Shown here: one piece after another, positions 20,546 to 31,617 of the stretch
Position numbering within the stretch: position 1 is the first letter of the stretch
Layout: every line of letters starts with the position of its first letter
NCBI GenBank assembly: GCA_903847325.1
Contig: CAINDJ010000387.1
Location: forward strand, 1 to 50,524
Source of the DNA: an uncultured beta proteobacterium
GTDB taxonomy: Bacteria; Pseudomonadota; Gammaproteobacteria; Burkholderiales; Burkholderiaceae_B
Reading direction: 5' to 3'
Length of the DNA: 50,524 nt
The notes under the pieces: generated by a model
Seen by the model: the letters and a program-made list of their open reading frames with translations, nothing else
Databases searched by the model: none
Told to the model about the DNA's origin: nothing
Translations under genes and position numbers: made by a program

Positions 20546-20716
20546 ATTAGCTCCTCGCCTGACCCTGAGTGTCAAACTGATTGCGATACATCAACATGGC
20601 ATAAGACTAATCAAGTTATAAGTTTCAGGCGCATTAGCTTATAGCGTTTGGTTTGTTGCTCAAACATAACCCGCCGCGTTAGCATTTCTAGGGAAATCCC
20701 TTATTTTTACCAAAAA

Positions 20717-20749
20717 ATGACGGGTTTTAAACTATGTTCGTATACTAAC
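20717..20749 (+). promoter_or_regulatory. candidate promoter of the fpr-like gene with palindrome over the -10
   Basis: ATGACG (20717-20722) - 18 nt - TATACT (20741-20746); near-palindrome GTTcGTATACtAAC at 20736-20749. Confidence 0.4.
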
Positions 20750-20791
20750 GATTGTCACACCCTTTATCTAACGACCAAGCAGCCACAAATT

Positions 20792-21567
20792 ATGAGTGCA
20801 TTTCTCGAAGAGCGTGTATTAACTGTTCATCACTGGACCGACCGCCTGTTTAGCTTCACCACAACGCGCGATCCTGCACTGCGCTTCAGTAACGGCCATT
20901 TCACAATGATCGGGCTGCGCATTAACAACAAACCGTTGTTGCGCGCTTATAGTATTGCGAGTGCCAATTACGAGGAAAGTCTCGAATTTCTGAGCATTAA
21001 AGTCGAAGACGGCCCACTCACCTCTAAACTCCAGCACATTCAGGTCGGTGACACGATTGTGGTCGGTCGCAAGCCCACAGGAACGCTGCTGATCGATTAT
21101 TTGTTGCCAGCAAAGCGTTTATACATGTTTTCGTCCGGCACCGGTCTGGCTCCTTTATGAGCATCATCCGGGACCCTGAGACGTACGAAAAATTCGAAGA
21201 AGTCATTCTGGTGCACGGCGTGCGCGAAGTTGCCGAACTTGCTTACCATGACTACATCTCAAAAGAACTACCCGCCCATGAGTTTTTAGGTGAAATGATC
21301 ACCAAGCAGCTGCGCTACTACCCGACTGTGACACGCGAGGCGTATCACCATCAGGGGCGCATTACAGACCTGATCGAAAACGGTAAATTATTTACTGATT
21401 TAGGTGTCCCGACTCTGGATCGGGAACAGGATCGCATTATGATTTGCGGCAGCCCAGACATGTTGCGCGATTTAAAAGATATGCTTGAGGCTCGTGGATT
21501 CAACGAGGGCAACACCTCAAAACCAGGTGATTTCGTGATTGAACGTGCCTTTGCTGAACAAAAATGA
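20792..21567 (+). pseudogene. fpr: ferredoxin-NADP(+) reductase, split by a frameshift near 21157
   Basis: MSAFLEERVLTVHHWTDRLFSFTTTRDPALRF...MFSSGTGLAPL* then MSIIRDPETYEKFEEVILVHGVREVAEL...: two adjacent frames carry contiguous Fpr sequence. Confidence 0.85.
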
Positions 21568-21591
21568 GACTGAATCACTGGACGTCACGAC

Positions 21592-22239
21592 ATGACTGAA
21601 ATCTGGGTAGTACGACACGGCGAAACCCCCTGGAATACGGTGCGTCGTGTTCAAGGCTGGGAAGACATTGAGCTCAATGAAATCGGCATCGCTCAGGCTC
21701 AGGCACTCGGACGGCACCTCGCCGCGAATACCCAGGCGAACCAGCCAATCGATGCAATCTATTCAAGCGATCTGAAACGTGCGCATGTAACAGCCAGCAT
21801 TATTGGCCAGTCAATCGGACTCACGCCATACATCGAGCCTGGCGTGCGCGAACGTAACTTCGGAGTGTTACAGGGTCTGATTTTTAACACCATGCATGAG
21901 CATCAGCCCGAGGCAGCAAAAACCTGGGCGAGCCGTGATCCGGACGGCTTGATTCCCGAAGGCGAAACGCTAGGTACTTTTCATCGCCGCGTTGTAGGGG
22001 CGATTAACGATATTGCTGCGCGTCATACGGGGCAGCGCGTGATAGTCGTGAGTCACGGCGGCGCGATGGATATCATCTGGCGTCATGCCAATCAGCTCAG
22101 CCTGCAGGCCGACCGGCATGCACCGATCGTCAATACCAGCGTCAACCGGATATCCGTATCGAAAGACGGCTGGAAAGTGATTGATTGGGGTGACGTCAGC
22201 CACCTGGATCGCAATTCGCTGGACGACGTCACAGCCTGA
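21592..22239 (+). CDS. histidine phosphatase family protein (phosphoglycerate mutase-like)
   Basis: EIWVVRHGETPWNTVRRVQGW RHG motif; ERNFGVLQG; VVSHGG. Confidence 0.9.
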   Translation: MTEIWVVRHGETPWNTVRRVQGWEDIELNEIGIAQAQALGRHLAANTQANQPIDAIYSSDLKRAHVTASIIGQSIGLTPYIEPGVRERNFGVLQGLIFNTMHEHQPEAAKTWASRDPDGLIPEGETLGTFHRRVVGAINDIAARHTGQRVIVVSHGGAMDIIWRHANQLSLQADRHAPIVNTSVNRISVSKDGWKVIDWGDVSHLDRNSLDDVTA

Positions 22240-22265
22240 CTTTTAAAAATCAGGTGCTGAGTGAA

Positions 22266-23024
22266 TCACGCTGATTTTCTCGGTTTGCGCGGCGCGTTCA
22301 CCGCCAAACGATCATATAGCCAATCCGGCAGGAGTCGCATCAGCTTGGCTACGACACCCATCTGCCAGGGTATGACCTGGTAAGAAGATTGTCGCGCGAT
22401 CGTTTGCGCCGCACGCGCCGCGAATACACCCGCATCCATTAGAAATGGCATCTTGTAGGGATTTTTTTCTGTCATCTCGGTTCGGATATAACCTGGCGCG
22501 ATCGTGACCACACCGACGCCCCTGGGTTTAAGCTCCAAGCGCAGACTTTCGCAATAGGTTGCGACTGCGGATTTGGAGGCACTGTAGGCTCCAGCGCCTG
22601 GCAATCCGCGCACTCCTGCAACACTGGCAATGCCAACCAGCGTGCCGGCACCGCGCTCGACCATACCTGTTATGAATGGCTCAAATGTGGATACAGTGGC
22701 CATGACATTGGTCTGAAAGATTGACTGGAACACACTAAAGTCGTCTGTCTGCTCGGTCAGCGTACCCGCACTGATCCCAGCGCTCGCAATCACCACATCA
22801 ACGTGCCCGACGTGACGGATGTAATCCCTGGCTGCAGCGTGCAACGCATCACGATCACACACATCCAGCACATAAACATAGTGAGACCCTGGAAGACTAT
22901 TGACCAGAATCTTTAATCGATCCGCGCGCCGCGCGACCAGCCCGAGCGTATGCCCCTGGGCGGCGTAAAGCCGTGCGAGGGCCTCACCCAGACCGCTGCT
23001 CGCTCCAGTAATGAAGACAGCCAT
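22266..23024 (-). CDS. SDR family NAD(P)-dependent oxidoreductase
   Basis: FITGASSGLGEALARLYAAQG, active-site YSASKSAV. Confidence 0.92.
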   Translation of the reverse strand: MAVFITGASSGLGEALARLYAAQGHTLGLVARRADRLKILVNSLPGSHYVYVLDVCDRDALHAAARDYIRHVGHVDVVIASAGISAGTLTEQTDDFSVFQSIFQTNVMATVSTFEPFITGMVERGAGTLVGIASVAGVRGLPGAGAYSASKSAVATYCESLRLELKPRGVGVVTIAPGYIRTEMTEKNPYKMPFLMDAGVFAARAAQTIARQSSYQVIPWQMGVVAKLMRLLPDWLYDRLAVNAPRKPRKSA

Positions 23025-24013
23025 CAGTTGGCTTTCGCGCCGGACTTACGGACGATCTCTTCCCATTTCACCGTTTCAGTCTGGTTATATTTTGTGAATT
23101 CGGCCGGGGTCGAGCCAACAGGTTCGGCACCCATACCTGCGTATTGTTCAATCACGCTTTGTTTTTTCAGTGCCTGGCTGGCGGCAGCGGCGAGTTTCTC
23201 AACGATCTGAGCTGGTGTGCCTTTAGGGGCCCAATAGCCATACCAGGTTGCTATATCAAAACCTGGATAGCCTGACTCGGCAATCGTCGGGAGCTCGGGC
23301 AAGGCTTGTGCACGTTTGATGGTCGTGACGGCAATCGCTCGCAACTTGCCTGCTTTGATGAAAGGCATCGCCGAGGGCATTGAGTCAAACATCAGCTGGA
23401 TCTGTCCGCCCACGAGGTCTGCCAGCGCAGGCGCACTGCCCTTGTAAGGCACGTGCTGCATTTCAATGCCGGCAGCCATCTTGAACGACTCGCCAGCGAG
23501 TTGCTGTGCGGATGCATTGCCTGAAGAGCCGAAATTCAGTTTGCCAGGATTTTTACGGCCATACTCCACCAGTTCTTTCACACTCGTCACCGGCAAGCTA
23601 GTCGGTACCACCAGCACCAAGGGCACCGCGGCAAGCTGGGTAATCGGTGTGAAATCCTTTAGGGCATCGAAGCGCATATCAGGATAAACAAAAGGATTGA
23701 TGACATGCAGCGAGGCGTTGGCAAGGATGGTGTAGCCATCCGGCTCGGCGCGCGCGACCATTTCGGCACCAATCATGCCGCTGGCACCGGGACGATTGTC
23801 CGCCACAACGGTTTGACCTAGCGTTGCGCTCATGTCCGCTGCAACGACACGCGCAGTCAGATCTGTCGGTCCGCCAGGTGGATAGGGAATCACCAGTCGG
23901 ATCTGTTTGGATGGATAGGCCGCGGGCTGGGCATAAGCATGCGTGATGGCTGTTGCGCTCAATGCAGCGAAAGCGACAGAGCGCAACGTAGTACTCAGAC
24001 CTTGTAAGTTCAT
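23024..24013 (-). CDS. Bug-family tripartite tricarboxylate transporter substrate-binding protein
   Basis: YPSKQIRLVIPYPPGGPTDLTARVVAADMSATLGQTVVADNRPGASGMIGAEMVARAEPDGYT is characteristic of Bug proteins. Confidence 0.93.
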   Translation of the reverse strand: MNLQGLSTTLRSVAFAALSATAITHAYAQPAAYPSKQIRLVIPYPPGGPTDLTARVVAADMSATLGQTVVADNRPGASGMIGAEMVARAEPDGYTILANASLHVINPFVYPDMRFDALKDFTPITQLAAVPLVLVVPTSLPVTSVKELVEYGRKNPGKLNFGSSGNASAQQLAGESFKMAAGIEMQHVPYKGSAPALADLVGGQIQLMFDSMPSAMPFIKAGKLRAIAVTTIKRAQALPELPTIAESGYPGFDIATWYGYWAPKGTPAQIVEKLAAAASQALKKQSVIEQYAGMGAEPVGSTPAEFTKYNQTETVKWEEIVRKSGAKAN

Positions 24014-24096
24014 TATCTATTCACTCCGGAATTTGATTTTTATATTGAATTTTTATTGAGTCTTTCGAGCGTATATCGAATAAACATTTTGTAAAT

Positions 24097-25281
24097 TTAA
24101 ACCTTAGCCTGCAGCACTACGCCATCCGCAATCAATTGCTCAATCTGCGAAGCCTTCACACCAGCTTGCTGGAGGATGCGTATGGAGTCCTCTCCGATAC
24201 GTGGAGCCGATCGCACCGGGCGATGAAAGGGATGAGTGGGCAGTCCAATGTATGGCAAAGTACCCACACCAGCTTGCTCCAGTTGCTGCGCCATATCGAG
24301 GTGAACTGCCTGAGGATGATTAAGCACCCCGTTGTAATCACGCACGGGCGCATGCAAGACATCATGTTCAGTTAATAGCGCATCCCAGTGCGCGGTTGGA
24401 TGCTGACGTACCTGCGCGATCATATCCGCATATAAATCTGCATGGTTCTGCATGCGCAGGAGATTATTTGCGAATCGCGGGTCTGTTAACCACGCAGGCC
24501 GATTAAGAGCCGCGCTCAAACGACCAAACTGTTCATCATTGAGCACCACAATGGAAATATTGCCGTCAGAGGTTGCAAACACGGCATTCGGTGCGCTGAC
24601 GGCTCCAAAGGGGCGTTCGCCGGCGATGGCTTGCTCGATAAAACAGGAACCCTGAAACGCCGCACACGCCTCAAACAGGCTCACCTGCACATGCGTCCCC
24701 ACTTTGCGCGCCAGACGCTGATAGAGCGCAGTTGCAGCGCCCTGAGAGGCATACAGTCCCGTAACAACATCCGCGGCCAACAAGCCGAGACGGCGTGGCG
24801 TGCCCTGCTCATCCTGATTCGTAAACATCAGACCGCTGTCAGCCTGCATGACCGAGTCGGTCGCCGGCGCGTCCGCATACGGCCCATCCGGGCCGTAGCC
24901 GCTGATCGAGACATAAACGAGATCTGGCTTTAATCTGGATAACGCCGCATAACCAATGCCCATTCTCTCTGCCGCGCCAGGGCGAAAGTTTTGCACAATC
25001 ACATCGGCCTGCATGGCGAGATCGAAGAGTATTTTTTTACCCGCCTCAGCGCGGGCGTCTAGCGCGAGCGCTTGTTTGCCCGCATTGAACTGAATCGCCA
25101 GCGCACTATGCTCATCTCGCCTGACGCCCACAAAACGTATCCAGTCGCCCGCGGGTGGCTCGACCTTGATGACATCGGCGCCCTGCTGCCACAGAATATG
25201 GGCGCAATAAGGACCGGCGATCCCCTGACTGATATCAAGGACGCGTAGACCTGCGTATGGGAGGGGGATTTCTTTGGACAT
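24097..25281 (-). CDS. CaiB/BaiF CoA-transferase family protein
   Basis: LPYAGLRVLDISQGIAGPYCAHILWQQGADVIKVEPPAGDWIR; family III CoA-transferase pattern. Confidence 0.92.
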   Translation of the reverse strand: MSKEIPLPYAGLRVLDISQGIAGPYCAHILWQQGADVIKVEPPAGDWIRFVGVRRDEHSALAIQFNAGKQALALDARAEAGKKILFDLAMQADVIVQNFRPGAAERMGIGYAALSRLKPDLVYVSISGYGPDGPYADAPATDSVMQADSGLMFTNQDEQGTPRRLGLLAADVVTGLYASQGAATALYQRLARKVGTHVQVSLFEACAAFQGSCFIEQAIAGERPFGAVSAPNAVFATSDGNISIVVLNDEQFGRLSAALNRPAWLTDPRFANNLLRMQNHADLYADMIAQVRQHPTAHWDALLTEHDVLHAPVRDYNGVLNHPQAVHLDMAQQLEQAGVGTLPYIGLPTHPFHRPVRSAPRIGEDSIRILQQAGVKASQIEQLIADGVVLQAKV

Positions 25282-25403
25282 GCGGTGCACTCGCTTACGG
25301 GACACCGTATCCTAGATTCATTCCACTGAGATAGCAAGGTCATCAGACCTCACCACCTCAATTGAATGATTACTTTTTTAGCGCTTTATTTTTAATGCTT
25401 GAT

Positions 25404-28400
25404 TTAGTGCTTTAAAGACTTGTGCAGATCCTGCAGCGAGTAGACCTTAATACCAAGACCTTCACGCAAGTACTGCATGCCTTCGACCGCGGCACGGGCA
25501 CCGGCAATCGTCGTGTAATACGTGACACGGGCAGCGAGTGCCTGGGTACGAATCGCACGTGAATCGGTGATCGCGTTACGGCGCTCCTCAACGGTGTTGA
25601 TCACCAGAGAAATCTCACCGTTTTTAAGCATATCCACAATGTGCGGACGACCTTCAGCGACTTTATTCACAATCGAGACGGGAATACCTGCCTGCTGAAT
25701 CGCGGATGCAGTACCTCGCGTAGCAACGACTTTGAAACCAAGCGAGTGCAGACCGCGTGCGACCTCAACAGCCTTGGGTTTGTCCTGATCTTTTACGCTG
25801 ATGAAAGCCGTGCCTGATTCAGGCAGATTGACGCTGGCAGCCATTTGCGATTTGACAAAGGCTTCACCAAACGTCACGCCGACACCCATGACTTCGCCAG
25901 TTGATTTCATCTCGGGACCGAGGATGGTATCCACACCAGGGAATTTCACGAATGGGAACACGGCTTCTTTGACTGAGAAATAATGCGGCACGACTTCTTT
26001 TGTCACGCCTTGCGAGGCGAGAGTCTGACCTGCCATGGCACGCGCTGCAATCTTTGCCAATTGCAAACCTGTGGCCTTAGAGACGAACGGCACTGTGCGC
26101 GAAGCACGCGGATTGACCTCAAGCACGTAAACGTCGCCATCTTGAACCGCGAACTGCACGTTCATCAAGCCTTTCACATTTAACGCACGCGCCATCAAAG
26201 CGGTCTGGCGCTTGATCTCCGTCGTCATTTCTGGAGACAAAGAATAAGGCGGCAAGCTGCAAGCCGAGTCACCAGAATGCACGCCAGCTTGTTCGATGTG
26301 TTCCATGACGCCACCGATGAAGACTTCTTCACCGTCACACAAACAGTCAACGTCGATTTCAATCGCGTGATTCAGGAAATGATCGAGCAACACGGGAGAA
26401 TCATTGCTGACCTTGACCGCCTCACGCATGTAGCGTTCGAGATCGGTCTGCTCATGCACGATTTCCATGGCACGGCCGCCAAGCACGTAGCTTGGACGCA
26501 CGACCAGCGGATAGCCAATGTCTTGCGCGTGGGCAAGTGCCTCGCTTTCGGTGCGCGCAGTGCGGTTAGGCGGCTGACGCAGATTGAGTTTGGTGAGGAG
26601 TTTCTGGAAACGCTCACGGTCCTCAGCCACGTCAATCGACTCGGGGCTGGTACCGATGATCGGTACACCGTTTGCCTCGAGCGCACGGGCGAGTTTCAAA
26701 GGCGTCTGGCCACCGTACTGCACGATCATGCCAACTGGTTTTTCCAGATGCACGATCTCAAGTACGTCCTCAAGCGTCAGTGGCTCGAAATAGAGACGAT
26801 CTGACGTGTCGTAGTCGGTCGAGACTGTTTCGGGATTGCAGTTGATCATGATGGTCTCATAACCATCCTCGCGCAGCGCAAGGGCTGCGTGCACGCAGCA
26901 ATAATCAAACTCAATACCCTGGCCAATACGGTTGGGACCGCCGCCAAGCACGATGATCTTTTTACGATCAGTGGGCTTGGATTCGCACTCCTGCTCGTAG
27001 GTCGAATAGAGATACGCCGTGTTGGTCGCGAATTCCGCGGCGCAGGTGTCGACACGTTTGTAGACGGGGCGCACATTGAACTGATGACGCAGCTTGCGGA
27101 CTTCGGCCTCGACCGTATCGAGCAGGAACGCCAGGCGACGGTCAGAAAAACCACGACGCTTAAGCTGCAGTACGGTATTGGCATCGAGGTCGCCAAGTGT
27201 GCGCTGCTCGAGTGCGAGTTCGATATCGACAATCTCTTTGATCTGCGAGAGGAACCAGGGATCGATCTTGGTCAGCTGATGCACTTCTTCGAGCGTAAAA
27301 CCCTGTGCGAATGCGTCACCGACATACCAGATCCGCTCAGGGCCTGGCTCACCCAGTTCGATCTGGATTTTTTCGCGATCGGTGGTTTTCTGATTCAGAC
27401 CATCCACACCGACCTCAAGACCGCGCAGTGCTTTCTGGAATGACTCCTGGAAAGTACGGCCAATCGCCATGACCTCACCGACAGATTTCATCTGTGTGGT
27501 CAGGCGAGCATCGGCAGTCGGGAATTTTTCGAAAGCGAAACGTGGCACTTTCGTGACAACGTAGTCGATCGTTGGTTCAAAAGACGCAGGCGTTGCGCCA
27601 CCTGTGATTTCGTTTTTAAGTTCGTCGAGCGTGTAACCAACTGCCAGGCGCGCGGCGACTTTAGCGATCGGGAATCCCGTCGCCTTGGAGGCCAGCGCAG
27701 ACGAACGCGACACGCGAGGATTCATCTCAATGACGATCATGCGGCCGTTATGTGGGTTTAACGCGAACTGAACGTTAGAGCCACCGGTATCCACACCGAC
27801 TTCGCGCAACACCGCGATCGATGCGTTACGCATGATTTGATATTCTTTATCGGTCAGCGTCTGCGCGGGCGCAACGGTGATCGAGTCACCGGTATGCACA
27901 CCCATTGGATCGAGGTTTTCAATCGAGCAGACGATGATGCAGTTGTCAGCCGTGTCACGCACGACTTCCATTTCAAACTCTTTCCAGCCAAGCAGTGATT
28001 CTTCGATCAGCAATTCACTGGTTGGCGATGCCTCGAGGCCACGACGGCAGATTGTTTCAAATTCTTCGGCGTTGTACGCGATACCACCACCACTGCCACC
28101 AAGCGTAAAGCTTGGACGGATCACGGCAGGAAATCCTGAGGTGCCGAGTTCAATGGCAATTTGCTTTTGGACTACCCAGGCTTCTTCAAGTGTGTGCGCC
28201 ACACCAGATTTAGCGGACTCGAGTCCGATGGAGGACATCGCGACTTTGAATTTTTGACGATCTTCGGCTTTATCGATCGCGTGCGCATTCGCGCCAATCA
28301 ATTCGACACCGTATTTGGCAAGTACGCCATGCTTGTCGAGATCGAGTGCGCAATTCAATGCAGTCTGGCCACCCATGGTGGGCAGGACGGCGTCGGGACG

Positions 28401-28643
28401 CTCTTTCTCGATGATTTTTTCAACAACCTGCCAGGTGATCGGCTCGATGTACGTGACATCAGCAGTCTCTGGATCGGTCATGATGGTCGCAGGGTTACTG
28501 TTCACCAGAATGGTGCGATATCCCTCGGCTTTCAATGCTTTGCAGGCTTGTGCGCCTGAGTAGTCGAATTCGCAAGCCTGTCCGATGATGATTGGACCTG
28601 CACCGATAATCAGAATACTTTTTAGGTCTGTACGCTTGGGCAT
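25404..28643 (-). CDS. carB: carbamoyl-phosphate synthase large subunit
   Basis: 1079 aa, [37 protein letters not shown]. Confidence 0.98.
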   Translation of the reverse strand: MPKRTDLKSILIIGAGPIIIGQACEFDYSGAQACKALKAEGYRTILVNSNPATIMTDPETADVTYIEPITWQVVEKIIEKERPDAVLPTMGGQTALNCALDLDKHGVLAKYGVELIGANAHAIDKAEDRQKFKVAMSSIGLESAKSGVAHTLEEAWVVQKQIAIELGTSGFPAVIRPSFTLGGSGGGIAYNAEEFETICRRGLEASPTSELLIEESLLGWKEFEMEVVRDTADNCIIVCSIENLDPMGVHTGDSITVAPAQTLTDKEYQIMRNASIAVLREVGVDTGGSNVQFALNPHNGRMIVIEMNPRVSRSSALASKATGFPIAKVAARLAVGYTLDELKNEITGGATPASFEPTIDYVVTKVPRFAFEKFPTADARLTTQMKSVGEVMAIGRTFQESFQKALRGLEVGVDGLNQKTTDREKIQIELGEPGPERIWYVGDAFAQGFTLEEVHQLTKIDPWFLSQIKEIVDIELALEQRTLGDLDANTVLQLKRRGFSDRRLAFLLDTVEAEVRKLRHQFNVRPVYKRVDTCAAEFATNTAYLYSTYEQECESKPTDRKKIIVLGGGPNRIGQGIEFDYCCVHAALALREDGYETIMINCNPETVSTDYDTSDRLYFEPLTLEDVLEIVHLEKPVGMIVQYGGQTPLKLARALEANGVPIIGTSPESIDVAEDRERFQKLLTKLNLRQPPNRTARTESEALAHAQDIGYPLVVRPSYVLGGRAMEIVHEQTDLERYMREAVKVSNDSPVLLDHFLNHAIEIDVDCLCDGEEVFIGGVMEHIEQAGVHSGDSACSLPPYSLSPEMTTEIKRQTALMARALNVKGLMNVQFAVQDGDVYVLEVNPRASRTVPFVSKATGLQLAKIAARAMAGQTLASQGVTKEVVPHYFSVKEAVFPFVKFPGVDTILGPEMKSTGEVMGVGVTFGEAFVKSQMAASVNLPESGTAFISVKDQDKPKAVEVARGLHSLGFKVVATRGTASAIQQAGIPVSIVNKVAEGRPHIVDMLKNGEISLVINTVEERRNAITDSRAIRTQALAARVTYYTTIAGARAAVEGMQYLREGLGIKVYSLQDLHKSLKH

Positions 28644-28652
28644 GATGACTCT

Positions 28653-29816
28653 TTATTTTTGACCGGCCAACAGGCTCATGAATTTATCGAACAACACGAC
28701 AATGTCGTGTGGGCCTGGACTGGCTTCGGGGTGCCCCTGAAAACAAAATGCGGGACGATCTGTCAGCTCAAAACCCTGCAGGGTGCCGTCGAACAGCGAA
28801 ACGTGCGTGACGCGCGCATTGGCGGGCAAGCTGGCTGCATCCACTGCAAAGCCATGGTTTTGTGCGGTAATAAAAACCCGGCCAGTCGCCAGCTCATGCA
28901 CAGGGTGGTTTGAGCCATGGTGGCCTGTTTTCATTTTGATGGTCTTGGCACCGAGCGCCAAACCCATGATCTGATGACCAAGGCAAATACCAAAGACAGG
29001 CAGTTTGCGCTCAAGAAATACTCTTGTTGCAGCGATTGCATAGTCGCATGGGTCCGGGTCGCCAGGACCGTTAGACAGGAACACGCCATCAGGATTGAGT
29101 TTCAGAACGTCTTCAGCGGTCGTTTGAGCAGGCACAACAGTAATGTTGCAACCACGCTCAGCGAGCAAACGCAAAATATTGGACTTCACGCCGAAGTCAT
29201 AAGCAACCACATGTGGTGTCTTACTATCGGTTTTACCGTAGCCCTTTCCTAACTCCCATGTGGACTCAGTCCATGTCGCGGACTGTTTGGCCGACACGAC
29301 TTTGGCCAGATCCAAACCCGACATGCCAGGAAAACTGCGGGCGAGTTTCAGAGCCTGGTCAGCGTCATCACCCACCAGGATGCAACCGCCTTGCGCGCCG
29401 CCCTCTCGCAAAATACGCGTGAGCTTGCGTGTATCGATATCTGAAATCGCCACGATCCCCTGGGATTTCAGGTAGTCAGGCAATGTTTGTGTCGAGCGAA
29501 AATTAGACAGAAGCGCGGGACAATCGCGCACGATCAGACCCGCGGCATGGATTTTTGAAGACTCAACGTCTTCAGGATTAATCCCGGTATTACCAATATG
29601 CGGATAAGTTAAAGTCACCATCTGACCGCTATAGCTAGGATCAGTAAGGATTTCTTGATAACCTGTCATCGCAGTGTTAAAAACCACTTCGGCAACGGTA
29701 TGACCATCGGCCCCGATCGAGAGCCCCTTAAAGATGGTTCCGTCCGCCAAGGCTAAAATCGCCGTTTTCGTGGCACTATCTGGAAATATGTTCGGCAGCA
29801 CAATCAACCCCGGCAT
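28653..29816 (-). CDS. carA: carbamoyl-phosphate synthase small subunit
   Basis: [20 protein letters not shown], class I amidotransferase [17 protein letters not shown]. The start is uncertain (MPGLIVLP... or an internal TTG/GTG). Confidence 0.95.
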   Translation of the reverse strand: MPGLIVLPNIFPDSATKTAILALADGTIFKGLSIGADGHTVAEVVFNTAMTGYQEILTDPSYSGQMVTLTYPHIGNTGINPEDVESSKIHAAGLIVRDCPALLSNFRSTQTLPDYLKSQGIVAISDIDTRKLTRILREGGAQGGCILVGDDADQALKLARSFPGMSGLDLAKVVSAKQSATWTESTWELGKGYGKTDSKTPHVVAYDFGVKSNILRLLAERGCNITVVPAQTTAEDVLKLNPDGVFLSNGPGDPDPCDYAIAATRVFLERKLPVFGICLGHQIMGLALGAKTIKMKTGHHGSNHPVHELATGRVFITAQNHGFAVDAASLPANARVTHVSLFDGTLQGFELTDRPAFCFQGHPEASPGPHDIVVLFDKFMSLLAGQK

Positions 29817-29851
29817 CTGTATCAATAAGCAAACCTTGGAAGTATAACCCG

Positions 29852-30811
29852 ATGGCCAGTCTTCTCGAATCTTTACGCACCCACACTGTAGTTGTAGCTG
29901 ATACTGGCGACTTTGAAAGTATGCGCAGCTATCAGCCAACTGATGCGACCACTAACCCTTCCTTAATACTGAAGGCCGTTCAGCAGGACGCCTATCGCCC
30001 TCTGATGGAGCGGTGTGTCAGGGAATTCCCCCAAGCCAGTCCAGAGGAGCTTGTCGACCGTCTGCTGGTGGCCTTTGGCCGTGAAATCCTGAACATTGTG
30101 CCTGGACGCGTGTCCACCGAAGTCGATGCACGACTCTCCTTTGATACCCGTGCGACTGTGGATCGTGCCCGACGCATCATGGCGCTCTATGAGGCAGCCG
30201 GTTTTGGACGGGATCGCATACTGATCAAGATTGCTTCCACCTGGGAAGGCATTCAAGCCGCTCGCGTACTTGAATCAGAAGGCATACGCTGCAACCTGAC
30301 GCTTTTATTCTCGCTGGTTCAGGCAGTCGCCTGCGCGGACGCGAAAGTACAACTGATTTCACCGTTTGTTGGCCGCATCTACGACTGGCATAAAAAACAG
30401 CAAGCTGCAGCCTGGGATGAGTCGGCTTCAAGCGGCGCAAACGATCCTGGCGTGGTGTCGGTCTCCGGGATTTATCGCTATTACAAAACGTTTGGCATCC
30501 CGACAGAGATCATGGGTGCGAGCTTCAGGAATACAGGGCAGATTCTGGCACTTGCCGGATGTGATTTGCTAACGATCAGTCCGGATTTACTTGCAAAACT
30601 TGCAGCATCTGAGGCAGCACTCACGCCTAGCCTGACCCTTGCGTCCGCCAAGGCTCAACCCGCCACGCGTATTGCGGCAGACGAAGTGAGTTTCAGATCG
30701 CTTCTGAACGAAGACGCAATGGCCAGCGAAAAGTTGTCTGAGGGCATACGGGCTTTTGTAGCCGACGCACGCAAACTCGATCAGTTGCTCGCAGCACAAC
30801 GAGCTCTGTAA
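29852..30811 (+). CDS. tal: transaldolase
   Basis: [63 protein letters not shown]. Confidence 0.96.
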   Translation: MASLLESLRTHTVVVADTGDFESMRSYQPTDATTNPSLILKAVQQDAYRPLMERCVREFPQASPEELVDRLLVAFGREILNIVPGRVSTEVDARLSFDTRATVDRARRIMALYEAAGFGRDRILIKIASTWEGIQAARVLESEGIRCNLTLLFSLVQAVACADAKVQLISPFVGRIYDWHKKQQAAAWDESASSGANDPGVVSVSGIYRYYKTFGIPTEIMGASFRNTGQILALAGCDLLTISPDLLAKLAASEAALTPSLTLASAKAQPATRIAADEVSFRSLLNEDAMASEKLSEGIRAFVADARKLDQLLAAQRAL

Positions 30812-30816
30812 ACAAC

Positions 30817-31614
30817 TTAAAGTTTTTCAGTCTCACCCGACTGAGGCTGCCATTTCATGAGGCGCTTTTCCACGATAGCCACCAAGGTATCAAGGAAAAG
30901 TGCGCACGCAGTCAATACAAAAATCCCTGCGAAAACCGTATCGACATCCAGTGTGCCTTCAGCCTGCAGAATCAGGTATCCCACACCGGCAGCAGATCCA
31001 AGATACTCGCCCACGACCGCACCGACAAAGGCCAAACCCACGGAGGTGTGCAGGCTGGAGAAAACCCAACTGGTTGCCGAGGGCAAATACACCTGCCTCA
31101 ATAACTGGCGACGATCAGCGCCCAGCATGCGCGCGTTATCGAGCAGCGTTGGGCTGACCTCACGTACACCTTGATAGACGTTGAAGAACACAATAAAGAA
31201 TACCAGCGTCACAGCGAGTGCGACTTTCGACCAAATCCCCAGACCAAACCACATGGCGAAAATCGGTGCCAGAATGACACGAGGCATCGAATTAGCGGCT
31301 TTGATATAAGGATCAAGGATGGCGCTCGCCATCGGCGACAAGCCTAGCCAGAGTCCGGCGCCAAGACCCGAGGCGGTGCCTATTCCAAAAGCCAGGACGG
31401 TTTCCGTCAGTGTGATGCCCAAGTGTGGATAGATATCACCGTTCACGACAAACCAGTCCCAGATTTTTCCGCAAACGCTGAGCGGTCGACCAAAGAAAAA
31501 CGCGATTTTAGGATCTGTTGAGGCAATCTGCCAGGCCCCCAGAATAATGATCAATAAGGATAATTGCCATACTCGCAAAGCGAGGCGGGATGTAGGTTTA
31601 ATGAGATTCCACAT
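30817..31614 (-). CDS. ABC transporter permease (SsuC/TauC-like)
   Basis: 265-aa TM protein with EAA-like loop DNARMLGADRRQLLRQVYLPSA. Confidence 0.88.
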   Translation of the reverse strand: MWNLIKPTSRLALRVWQLSLLIIILGAWQIASTDPKIAFFFGRPLSVCGKIWDWFVVNGDIYPHLGITLTETVLAFGIGTASGLGAGLWLGLSPMASAILDPYIKAANSMPRVILAPIFAMWFGLGIWSKVALAVTLVFFIVFFNVYQGVREVSPTLLDNARMLGADRRQLLRQVYLPSATSWVFSSLHTSVGLAFVGAVVGEYLGSAAGVGYLILQAEGTLDVDTVFAGIFVLTACALFLDTLVAIVEKRLMKWQPQSGETEKL

Positions 31615-31617
31615 AGC

